Shown: positions 1 through 6,606 of the stretch, piece after piece
Layout: each line of letters starts with the position of its first letter
Numbering within the stretch: the first letter of the stretch is position 1
Assembly (NCBI GenBank): GCA_964578835.1
Contig: CAZOEL010000143.1
Location: forward strand, 1-7,802
DNA: 7,802 bases
Direction: 5' to 3'
Origin: CAZOEL01 sp964578835
GTDB lineage: Bacteria; Desulfobacterota; Syntrophobacteria; Syntrophobacterales; Syntrophobacteraceae
The notes under the pieces: model-generated
The model's database searches: none
What the model saw: only the letters and a program-made list of their open reading frames with translations
Told to the model about the DNA's origin: nothing
Made by a program: the position numbers and the translations under genes

Positions 1-60
1 CTTTGCTTGCATTGACGTTTTTTTTCGGCTTACTCTGACCTGCCGAAAGGACACGATCTC

Positions 61-297
61 CTATGCCTTCTTGGTCTCGCCTTGGGCTTCAAGTGCACCG
101 ATTGTAGCAACCGCCTCTGCACCATTCTCTGCCGTTCGTCCTGAAAGTCCAACCTTGGATGCTGCAAGATCATGAGCATCACCTTTCCAGTTCCGCACAT
201 TTACTGGAAAGGTTCTCACAGCATCATTGTTCTGTGCTGCTATCTGCTCAACAGGTGCCAGGGTCGTAGGACAGATAGAACCATATATATGGAGGAT
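61..297 (-). pseudogene. ParB-like helix-turn-helix protein fragment (degraded)
   Basis: The minus strand is open for 78 codons between an in-frame TGA TGA pair (298-303) and a TAG at 61-63, with no ATG in frame and only one internal GTG. The translation is protein-like: it includes WKGDAHDLAASKVGLSGRT followed by AENGAEAVATIGALEAQGE. The stretch DLAASKVGLSGRT has the spacing of the helix-turn-helix seen in ParB/Spo0J-type proteins (xIAAxxVGxSxRTxEK). The following VATIGALEAQGET resembles the linker that in that family precedes a conserved C-terminal tail. Here the frame stops at that point. A different minus-strand frame then stays open to the window edge (ending KPKKNVNASK) next to a run of eight A residues, which fits a frameshift. 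The N-terminal catalytic/ParB-box half is absent. I read it as a remnant of a plasmid, phage or island partition/nuclease-type protein. It could instead be an unrelated HTH protein or a chance open frame. Confidence 0.4.
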
Positions 298-582
298 TCA
301 TCATAGTGTAAAAGCGTCTCGATTCGACGAGGGCGAATATAACCTGCCTATGAGCGACAACTCCGCGCTCGCAAGGCAACTGGATCAGCTCTACATATGA
401 TGGATGATTATGAGCAAAGAGGAAGTATCGGACCTAAACCGTAAGGCAACGCGGCGCTTGGCTGACTTCTGGTCTTCTTTGGTTTCCGGATATTCTCTGG
501 CTGCAAAAGAGCTTTCTTCGCTGCACATACTCATCCGCAGATACTATTTAAGGAGTCTTGGAAAGGTGAACGATGATTCGAT

Positions 583-633
583 GAAAAAACTAGGGGGTCT
601 AAAATGAGGTATGCACCCCCATTTTACACCCCC
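583..633 (-). terminator. Rho-independent terminator of tRNA-Arg
   Basis: On the minus strand, 14 bases after the encoded CCA of tRNA-Arg, the arms 633-615 and 610-593 form an imperfect stem: five G-C pairs, U-A, one mismatch, seven pairs through AAAAUG, one mismatch and two G-C pairs. The loop is short. The stem is followed by UAG and then six U residues (588-583). This is the pattern of an intrinsic terminator. The 5' arm also contains GGGGGTG twice with a 13-base period, which is unusual for a plain tRNA terminator. Confidence 0.7.
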
Positions 634-646
634 GTTCCTTCCAAAG

Positions 647-723
<77 letters not shown>

Positions 724-805
724 ATGCGATTCCACTGCCAGCAGTGACGGAAGCTTAGCTGCGGATATGGTCAGCACAAAACCGTCATTACTTGTGGAGC
801 CATTC

Positions 806-834
806 TCTTTAATACACAATTGAGACTTTTTCAA
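806..834 (-). promoter_or_regulatory. Possible promoter of tRNA-Arg
   Basis: On the minus strand TTGAAA (829-834) lies 17 bases before TAAAGA (806-811), a plausible but weak sigma70 pair, in an AT-rich patch. It would give a leader of about 75 bases before the tRNA. That leader contains a short hairpin, CACTG-CTGG-CAGTG (732-745). The match is weak and could be chance. The alternative is read-through from the trmO transcript, since no terminator is evident between trmO and the tRNA. Confidence 0.3.
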
Positions 835-878
835 GCTTTTACTTTGGAGGTCAACCTCGTTTGCTTTAACCGGTGGAA

Positions 879-1298
879 TCATCTCTCTTTCGATCCCTTT
901 ATAACCGGCTTGATATCCAGCACCGGGGTTCCATCTACGACTTCCAGCGGATGCACCCTGATGCGGTTTCCCTCTAAAACCTCCAGCACGTCCACGCGAT
1001 GCAGCCCTATGGGATTGGGTCGATTTGGGGAGCGTGTTGAAAAGACGCCTCGTTGAGGCTCATTTCGGTTACCGCGCGGGTGGGCCTTGAGCGCATCCCG
1101 CTCCGCCTGGTGAAGCCAAGTTAAAACGAAGATCTCGCATCCCCCGGAGATGCCTTCGAGAGCATCTTTGAAGGCCGGATCGATCTCCAGCCAGGCTTCC
1201 GGACCGCCTTCGACGCCTTGCCTGGGACAGTCTTTGCGGGACTTGAGCGACGAGCGCACCACTCCCACGGGCCGAAGCAAAAGATCAATATCCTTCAT
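879..1298 (-). CDS. trmO: tRNA (N6-threonylcarbamoyladenosine37-N6)-methyltransferase TrmO (TsaA/UPF0066)
   Basis: The 139-residue protein belongs to the TsaA/TrmO family (UPF0066). These are small SAM-dependent beta-barrel methyltransferases that convert t6A37 to m6t6A37 in tRNA-Thr(GGU) in E. coli. The family signature GVFSTRSPNRPNPIGL is at residues 84-99 and the second conserved block DGTPVLDIKPVI is at 122-133. The N-terminal strand LRPVGVVRSS is also typical. It is the short form; the E. coli protein carries an extra C-terminal domain of roughly 90 residues, absent here. An ATG nine bases upstream (1305-1307) is in frame, but AGGAG sits only one base from it and ten bases from the chosen ATG, so I prefer 1298. 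The gene lies 86 bases after the kinase gene on the same strand, with no terminator visible between them, so it may be the last gene of that transcript. Whether it methylates the tRNA-Thr(GGT) at the right edge is inference from the family. Confidence 0.93.
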   Translation of the reverse strand: MKDIDLLLRPVGVVRSSLKSRKDCPRQGVEGGPEAWLEIDPAFKDALEGISGGCEIFVLTWLHQAERDALKAHPRGNRNEPQRGVFSTRSPNRPNPIGLHRVDVLEVLEGNRIRVHPLEVVDGTPVLDIKPVIKGSKER

Positions 1299-1384
1299 GA
1301 AGGCCATTCTCCTAAAGGGTCAAAGCCTCTATTCCAAAAGGTCGCACCCCGTCCCGTCGCCATTGCGATAAATTCCCCGTTCGG

Positions 1385-4300
1385 TCAAGAGTCCAGCACC
1401 CCCCTGACTTTTTCAGCCAGAAGCTTCACAGAAAACGGTTTCTGGAGGAAGTGTATCCCTTCATCCAATACGCCATGGTGAGCAATAACGTTTGCGGTAT
1501 ACCCGGACATGAATATGCTTTTCATCTCAGGATGAAGGGCGTTAAGCTTTTCCTTGAGATACTTTCCGTTCATTCCCGGCATTACCACGTCGGTTATCAG
1601 AAGATGGATCGGACTCAAATGCCTTTCAGCCCAATCAAGAGCTTCTATCGGGCTGTGAGCGGCCAAAACCTGATACCCGAGGCGCTCAAGAATAGTCTTA
1701 CCCAAGTCCAAAATGGATTCTTCATCTTCAACCAGAAGGATTGTCTCGGATCCCCTCAGCAGCTTCTCCTCAGTCACGTGCTCCCGCGCTTCGGAAACCC
1801 TGTCGCCGGATCGCGGCAGATATATCTTGAAGGTCGCCCCCCAGCCCGGTTCGCTGTAAACGTTTATGAACCCGTTATTCTGCTTGACAATGCCATAAAC
1901 CGTCGCCAGCCCCAAGCCCGTCCCCTTGCCCAAACCCTTGGTGGTGTAAAAGGGCTCGAACAGGTTGTTCAGAGTCTCCTTATCCATACCACAACCATCA
2001 TCGCTTATGGCGATCAGGACATATTCCCCGCAAATAAAACCCGGATGCTGACTGCAATAGGCCTCATCGAACGCGTAGTTGGCGGTCTCGATGGTTACCT
2101 TTCCCACCCCCGAGATGGCGTCACGAGCGTTTACGCACAGATTCGCCAAAATTTGGTCTATCTGGGACGGATCCATCTTTAGAGGCCAAAGGTCGAGACC
2201 CGGCTTCCAGAGCAAGTCGATATCCTCGCCGATAAGCCGTCGAAGCATTTTGAGCATGCTTTCCACCGTTTCGTTCACATCCAATACCCTGGGTTTGACG
2301 GTTTGCTTCCGAGCGAAGCCCAAGAGTTGACGGGTCAGATTCGCCGAGCGCTGCGCGGCCTTATGGATTTCGAGAAGATCGTTGTAGATCGGTTGTGCGA
2401 GCTCGACCTGTTCAAGAGCTATTTCCGCATGACCAATTATCACTCCCAGCATGTTGTTAAAATCATGAGCAACGCCCCCGGCGAGCCTTCCCACCGATTC
2501 CATCCTTTGCGACTGGAGCAGCTGAATCTGCAGCTTCTCTTTTTCCTCCTGAGCACGCTTGAGATCGCTGATGAACCGCGCCTGTTGAATATTCTGATAG
2601 GCCATGGAAGAAAGCTGCTCGGCCAGAGTAAAAAGCGCTTGAGCTATTTTCTTGAGCTTTTCTTCAGACATGCAGGCAACCCTCGAATAGGCTTCCATAA
2701 AATTCGCCTCATCGACTCCGATCTCTCGAGCGTATTCCCTTAGCCTACTTTCATCCTTGGCGCCGTCTCGGACCTGCCCTATCAGCCAATTGGCTATATG
2801 TCTCCCCCCGACACTAATGCTGGCCCCCGCATCCCACAAGCCGCCGCTCAAGCACAACTGGACAATGGGACCCTCCGGGTTATGCCTTCCAATGACGGAA
2901 TCGGAGTAATGGCAGTTCTCCCTTCCCTTTCGGGTATTGCGGATAAGGGATTCACAAAGATCGCAGAAGTTGCTCGGCTTGGTTATTGGAAAGCCATCCG
3001 TGCGAGTTATGATCGAAGCCACGCCCGTGGCCAAAGCAAACTGGTCTTGCAGCTTCTGAATTTGATCCAGGTTAAAAAGCTCTTCGAATTCGATATTCCC
3101 CTCCACATCCAGGGGGAGGGTCAAAGCGATGAGACGTTTCTCGAGCGCCTCTTCGGTGCGCTTGCGATCCGTGATGTCGCGTATGGACTCGATCGCGCCC
3201 ACTATGTCGCCCTTTTGATCGTGGAGGGGCGAAGCCTTGAGAAAAACCCATGCGCCTTTTCCGTTATAAAGGGCGGGACAGAACACTTCCGCCACAAAGG
3301 AGTGACCCTCCTGCCTTATGTTGGGATATTTGGATGCAAGCTCCCGGTCGGAGCTCCAGATGAGGTCCATCAACTGCGCCCTTCGTTCTCCATAAAATGG
3401 AACGGTATAGGCGTAGTCCCCTTGCCCGATCATCGCCTCAGACGGCGTTCCCGTCATCTCTTCAATAGCGCGGTTCCAAATGATCACCCGTTTTTCATTG
3501 TCTATCGCCAGCGTTGCGTCCGGCAGAAAATCCAGAATATCGCTAAGCCTCCGCTCGTTTTCGCGCAGCGCGGCTTCAGTCTTTCGCCTTTCCTGGTTTT
3601 CTTCAATGAGCATCTCTCTCGATACGGTGAGAGATCGAAGGTTTTCGGTCATGAGGGAAAGATCGTTCGCCAATTTGCCAAGCTCATCGCTGCGCTCCAA
3701 GGTGATTCGATGATTCAGGTCCCCAGTGGCTATGATCTGAACGTCTTTCTGGAGGACGCGAATTGGACGAAGGATCTTTCGAGCGCTGAAAAGCCAGCCA
3801 CAAGTTCCGGCAAATAAAATGATGCAAAGCGACATCGGCCCGAGACTCCACCAAAGCAGACGACTGTGTCGATAAGCCATCCGAGCCGGCGTCTCCACTA
3901 CTACCCCCCAGCCTGTCAGGGGGGCTTCCACTACCACTCCCGCTACCGATTCTCCCCTGATGCCGACATATTCGAAAACTCCATATTCTCCCGCCAAAAA
4001 GCGGGCAACAACTTCGAGATTCCTCAAATTCCTGTGCTCAAGGACCGCAGAGATATCGTCCGCGGCGATGACAAAACCGTTCTTATCCACTATATAAGCA
4101 GTGATATCCTCTCCGGTAAAGGATTTGGAGACTATCCGCCACATATTGGAAATATTCATATCAGCGCAAATGACGCCTGCGACACGGTCTAACTTGCCTT
4201 TGACGGGTATATAAAGCCGGAGCTGGGGAAATCGGCTCAAAGGGGACGTCTGGACTCCACCAAGTCCTGCCTGTCCTTCAAGCGCCAGCTGAAATCCGGG

Positions 4301-4723
4301 CTCCCCGCCGAGCCATTCCTTGTCGTCGCCATGGTAAGTGCGCAGCCTAGAAATCCTCACTGCCGACATTCCACCAACATCGGCCAGCGCCACTGCATCC
4401 AAATCGGCTTGCTGAAAAATGAAATTGGACAGGTAAGTTTTGATCTTCGAATGGTCCCACTCAGACAGCTCGAAGAAAGAAGCCAAAAGCTTGAGGCTGC
4501 CCACATTATTCTGCACATGAAAAGCCACGGTCTGTGCGACCCTGCCTGCCACTTCGCTCTGTATCTGAACAGTCTCCCTCTTGTGCAATGAGACATCGAT
4601 CACATAGGCCAAGCCCGTAAGGGCCATCGTAGGGAGCACTGCGAACGCCAATAACAGGAGCACGATCTGTCTGGAAATACTGCTTTCATGTTTGTGGCGA
4701 ATGAAGGTCCTGGCTTGCCGCAT
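1385..4723 (-). CDS. Membrane hybrid sensor histidine kinase (dCache-HAMP-PAS-PocR-HisKA-HATPase-REC)
   Basis: This 1112-residue inner-membrane sensor kinase has, in order: a transmembrane helix (about 19-42); a periplasmic dCache-type ligand domain (about 50-285); a second helix (about 289-313); HAMP (315-368); and PAS (about 388-520, ending in the PAC-like SIRDITDRKR). Next comes a PocR-type sensory domain (about 544-705) with cysteines C587, C590, C604 and C624. A coiled linker leads into HisKA, with phospho-acceptor H753 in VAHDFNN. The HATPase shows an N box (N861/N865), DDGCGMD (908-914) and GKGTGLGLA (932-940). A C-terminal receiver has D1000/E1001, phospho-acceptor D1045, S1073 and K1095. 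All catalytic residues are present, so it should be active. The open frame extends to 4792, but that would overlap the upstream gene. The ATG at 4721-4723 has GGGAG eight bases before it and begins five bases after the upstream stop. That tight spacing couples it to the binding-protein gene. No HPt protein, separate regulator or target gene is visible. The ligand is unknown; the signal probably leaves by phosphorelay from D1045. Confidence 0.93.
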   Translation of the reverse strand: MRQARTFIRHKHESSISRQIVLLLLAFAVLPTMALTGLAYVIDVSLHKRETVQIQSEVAGRVAQTVAFHVQNNVGSLKLLASFFELSEWDHSKIKTYLSNFIFQQADLDAVALADVGGMSAVRISRLRTYHGDDKEWLGGEPGFQLALEGQAGLGGVQTSPLSRFPQLRLYIPVKGKLDRVAGVICADMNISNMWRIVSKSFTGEDITAYIVDKNGFVIAADDISAVLEHRNLRNLEVVARFLAGEYGVFEYVGIRGESVAGVVVEAPLTGWGVVVETPARMAYRHSRLLWWSLGPMSLCIILFAGTCGWLFSARKILRPIRVLQKDVQIIATGDLNHRITLERSDELGKLANDLSLMTENLRSLTVSREMLIEENQERRKTEAALRENERRLSDILDFLPDATLAIDNEKRVIIWNRAIEEMTGTPSEAMIGQGDYAYTVPFYGERRAQLMDLIWSSDRELASKYPNIRQEGHSFVAEVFCPALYNGKGAWVFLKASPLHDQKGDIVGAIESIRDITDRKRTEEALEKRLIALTLPLDVEGNIEFEELFNLDQIQKLQDQFALATGVASIITRTDGFPITKPSNFCDLCESLIRNTRKGRENCHYSDSVIGRHNPEGPIVQLCLSGGLWDAGASISVGGRHIANWLIGQVRDGAKDESRLREYAREIGVDEANFMEAYSRVACMSEEKLKKIAQALFTLAEQLSSMAYQNIQQARFISDLKRAQEEKEKLQIQLLQSQRMESVGRLAGGVAHDFNNMLGVIIGHAEIALEQVELAQPIYNDLLEIHKAAQRSANLTRQLLGFARKQTVKPRVLDVNETVESMLKMLRRLIGEDIDLLWKPGLDLWPLKMDPSQIDQILANLCVNARDAISGVGKVTIETANYAFDEAYCSQHPGFICGEYVLIAISDDGCGMDKETLNNLFEPFYTTKGLGKGTGLGLATVYGIVKQNNGFINVYSEPGWGATFKIYLPRSGDRVSEAREHVTEEKLLRGSETILLVEDEESILDLGKTILERLGYQVLAAHSPIEALDWAERHLSPIHLLITDVVMPGMNGKYLKEKLNALHPEMKSIFMSGYTANVIAHHGVLDEGIHFLQKPFSVKLLAEKVRGVLDS

Positions 4724-4728
4724 TTTTA

Positions 4729-6033
4729 TTACTCCCGGATACAATCCAAAGCAGGCCAAACAGGCGCTTTTGCCGCCAGAGATTCGGGCCATACGGTAAC
4801 ATAGCGTCCTTGCTGAACCTGCACAATAACGCCCTTGCCCAAAGTGTTTTGTCCCGTCTCAGGATCGAAACGGATGCCATCCCACGGCATGATAATCTGA
4901 TCCGATCTCAGATCTGTCTGAAGCAGAGCTTTTCGCAATGCTTCGGGACTTTCCCCCCGGGCGCGGTCGAGAGCCTCGGCAAGAACCATCAGACCGGTGA
5001 AGGAGCGGGATGAATGGCCTGTCATGTCATGATGGTAACGCATGCGAAAAAAGTCATTCACTTTTTGGACAAGAGGCTTCTTTTCGGATAAATCCGCGGC
5101 CCACACCTCTCTGCTCAGCACATGCTCTGCATCGGCCCCCAAGGAAGAAATGAGCTCGGGACTGACAAACCCGGCATTCATGCCGAGAATGGCGAAAGGA
5201 GGCAAAGCTCTCGAGCGGTATTCTTTCATGAAAGCGAGCGCATCTCGGGCATAGGACGCCTGCAGGATCACTCCGGGAAGCGCGCGCGAGATTTTCTCCA
5301 CCTCCTGTTGAAAATTATCCGCCGAAGCGCTGTAGGGAACATCGGCTTCTACGCGATACTCACGCCGCCACGCGAGGCGTTGCTGCGCCTGCGCAACGCT
5401 TGTTCCCCACAGCCCGTCTTCATAGACCAGGACCAAGGGGCATGAGGAAGAGAGAAGCTGCTTATTCCTCATTTCATCAAGAAAATCGAAGAAGTTTTGG
5501 GAAAACATCTGGTCATCAGGAGTGGTCCTGAAAAGCCACTTAAGCCCCCTTTGGGTAAGCACCGGCGAGGTAGATTCAGCATTCAGAAATGGAATGCGGA
5601 GCATTTCAGCTTGTTCGCTCGCCAAGGCTGTCACCTGGCTATGATAACAGCCGATCACGGCTACAACCCGCTCTTGTGAGACAAGCTCTTCAAGCCGTTT
5701 GGACGCCAGGACGGGATCTCCCCGGGTGTCGCGAAAGACCAGCTCGATCCTTCTCCCCGCTTTTCCAGGCAACCCCACGCCTTCAGCCAGAGGCATGGGC
5801 AGCGCGTGATCTTCATTGATTATCTCCAAAGCCAGCTCAAGTCCGGCCTTGATGTCTTCGCCGACAACGACATCCACCCCGGACAGCGGATAGAGCGCGC
5901 CAATCCGTATGGCGTCCTTCGCCGAATCCCTCGGCTCCTCCCTCATGCACGCGCTCAACAATAGAAGAGCTCCCGCCAGAATGATTGATCTCCATTTCCA
6001 CAATAGACGCATTGTTGGCGATATGATGATCAT
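4729..6033 (-). CDS. Periplasmic binding lipoprotein, Leu/Ile/Val-binding (type 1 PBP) family
   Basis: The 434-residue protein begins with a lipoprotein signal: basic/hydrophobic residues 9-26 and lipobox LSAC with the lipidated Cys at 29. It should be anchored on the periplasmic side. The mature part is a two-lobed Peripla_BP_6/LivJ-type fold: IRIGALYPLSG (42-52), a region ending VVAVIGCYHSQ (112-122), PFLNAEST (138-145), FRTTPDD (168-174), YEDGLWGTS (204-212), the hinge-type YSASADNFQQEV (224-235) and the late GQNTLGKGVIVQVQQGRYVTVWP block (384-406 region). Such proteins usually bind amino acids, amides or aromatic acids for an ABC importer, but no permease or ATPase gene is adjacent. The gene instead sits five bases before a sensor kinase, so a role as co-receptor is likely, as TorT is for TorS. 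The start at 6033 is supported by AAGGAGG seven bases upstream. The ligand cannot be read from the sequence. Confidence 0.9.
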   Translation of the reverse strand: MIIISPTMRLLWKWRSIILAGALLLLSACMREEPRDSAKDAIRIGALYPLSGVDVVVGEDIKAGLELALEIINEDHALPMPLAEGVGLPGKAGRRIELVFRDTRGDPVLASKRLEELVSQERVVAVIGCYHSQVTALASEQAEMLRIPFLNAESTSPVLTQRGLKWLFRTTPDDQMFSQNFFDFLDEMRNKQLLSSSCPLVLVYEDGLWGTSVAQAQQRLAWRREYRVEADVPYSASADNFQQEVEKISRALPGVILQASYARDALAFMKEYRSRALPPFAILGMNAGFVSPELISSLGADAEHVLSREVWAADLSEKKPLVQKVNDFFRMRYHHDMTGHSSRSFTGLMVLAEALDRARGESPEALRKALLQTDLRSDQIIMPWDGIRFDPETGQNTLGKGVIVQVQQGRYVTVWPESLAAKAPVWPALDCIRE

Positions 6034-6105
6034 AGCATTACCTCCTTCCGGGCTTGTCTTCTTTTTGGATGGACAGCTCTCTTTCAGCCAGGTGACGCCA
6101 GATCA

Positions 6106-6141
6106 ATTATATACTTGCCTGTATTGCCTAATCGGGACAGG
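6106..6141 (-). promoter_or_regulatory. Promoter with flanking dyad, upstream of the binding-protein/kinase operon
   Basis: A perfect TATAAT (minus strand, 6106-6111) lies about 72 bases before the start codon of the binding-protein gene. No good -35 box is found at 16-19 bases. That place is instead occupied by the inverted repeat CCTGT-N14-ACAGG (6118-6141). A strong -10 without a -35 plus a dyad in the -35 zone is the usual look of an activator-dependent promoter. The regulator is unknown, and the dyad has only 5-bp arms, so it could be chance. Confidence 0.45.
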
Positions 6142-6173
6142 GCGCGGTGCGCAATAGACGGCGATTAACGCCT

Positions 6174-6191
6174 CCGAATCAGTGAATCCGG
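6174..6191 (-). other. Small hairpin CCGGAT/ATTCGG
   Basis: On the minus strand CCGGAT and ATTCGG can pair over six positions (one G-U) around a six-base loop. It lies just upstream of the proposed promoter and downstream of the larger stem at 6208-6250. It may be part of a regulatory site or of a longer untranslated RNA if transcription starts further upstream. Confidence 0.25.
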
Positions 6192-6207
6192 TCTTTCCGC
6201 TACAGAG

Positions 6208-6250
6208 TGAAGCCCGCTGAGAAAGGAGAGCCTCTCAGCAACCGGCTTCA
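6208..6250 (-). other. Strong two-part stem-loop in the intergenic region
   Basis: TGAAGCC (6208-6214) pairs perfectly with GGCTTCA (6244-6250). Inside that, GCTGAGA (6216-6222) pairs perfectly with TCTCAGC (6233-6239). This gives 14 base pairs with a small asymmetric internal loop and a ten-base apical loop. There is no T-run on either side, so it is not a classical intrinsic terminator. It lies between the membrane-protein gene and the binding-protein operon, both on the minus strand. It could end or process the upstream transcript, act as an attenuator, or be a protein-binding dyad. I do not recognise it as a known riboswitch. Confidence 0.5.
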
Positions 6251-6606
6251 ATTTACGTTCCCGTCTTCATCAAATCATTGCCGAGGCCCTAAAATAGTGC
6301 ATTAGCGCTAGCATGCGCGGGCAGAGAAATCGGAGCCGCATTTTGAGAATGAGACTGCCAATCTTCACAGTGAAGGTTCGACCGGAGTTAAGAGTGGGAC
6401 AGGCTTTATTTTTACTATTACCTTCAGGCTTTGTCCACATATAAGAATGTGTTTTTGATTGAATGGCGGAGCTTAATTGACGAGATACCGCAAGTTGGCG
6501 TGGAACTGTCCCATAAAGGGGACCTCCGGCGCAAGCTGTTGACAATCCGGTTCTTCAAGGGGAGATAGGAAAAGAAAACGCTTCCAATGGCGCGCCAACA
6601 TGAATT

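Larger units (their letters stand above)
1..646. other. Gene-poor tRNA-flanking region, likely decayed insertion
   Basis: Apart from the ParB-like fragment (61-297) and the terminator (583-633), I see no supportable gene here. A plus-strand frame codes for 67 residues at 404-607, but it lacks a Shine-Dalgarno sequence, matches no family I know and ends inside the terminator hairpin. The same frame is open further upstream (at least from 308 to 397, containing EYNLPMSDNSALARQLDQLY) and is interrupted only by a TGA at 398-400, so it may be part of another decayed gene. A 7-bp stem pairs 23-29 with 42-48 around a 12-base loop. No integrase gene is visible, so an integrated element is only inferred. 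Confidence 0.4.
6034..6606. other. Non-coding spacer between membrane protein and sensory operon
   Basis: No convincing gene is found in these 573 bases. Minus-strand open frames at 6270-6545 and 6473-6862 lack ribosome binding sites and family resemblance; the second runs through the membrane-protein gene in another frame. Besides the promoter and stems listed separately, the spacer holds a 13-base dyad CTTCAC-A-GTGAAG (6363-6375). It also holds an 8-base inverted pair TGGGACAG (6395-6402) and CTGTCCCA (6506-6513), and a perfect palindrome TGGCGCGCCA (6588-6597) just after the membrane-protein stop codon. The density of dyads suggests regulatory or repeat-derived DNA. Confidence 0.5.

Noticed and set aside
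23..48. Intrinsic terminator at the left edge
   Set aside because: The T-run precedes the hairpin on the plus strand and becomes an A-run after it on the minus strand, so it cannot act as a terminator for either direction.
404..607. 67-codon plus-strand open frame before tRNA-Arg
   Set aside because: No Shine-Dalgarno sequence, no recognisable family, and its end lies inside the tRNA-Arg terminator hairpin. Kept only as part of a possible decayed frame.
1451..2182. 243-codon plus-strand open frame
   Set aside because: Antisense shadow of the kinase HATPase and receiver regions.
2798..3817. 339-codon plus-strand open frame
   Set aside because: It lies wholly antisense to the kinase, whose domains are clearly recognisable. 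No family resemblance.
4724..4792. Upstream ATG at 4792 as start of the kinase
   Set aside because: It would add 23 residues that overlap the binding-protein gene. The ATG at 4723 has GGGAG at good spacing.
6208..6250. TPP-type riboswitch, suggested by CTGAGA in the stem
   Set aside because: The other conserved parts of the TPP aptamer are absent, and the motif is simply one arm of a perfect stem.
6270..6545. 91-codon minus-strand open frame in the spacer
   Set aside because: No ribosome binding site, no protein family features and low-quality composition.
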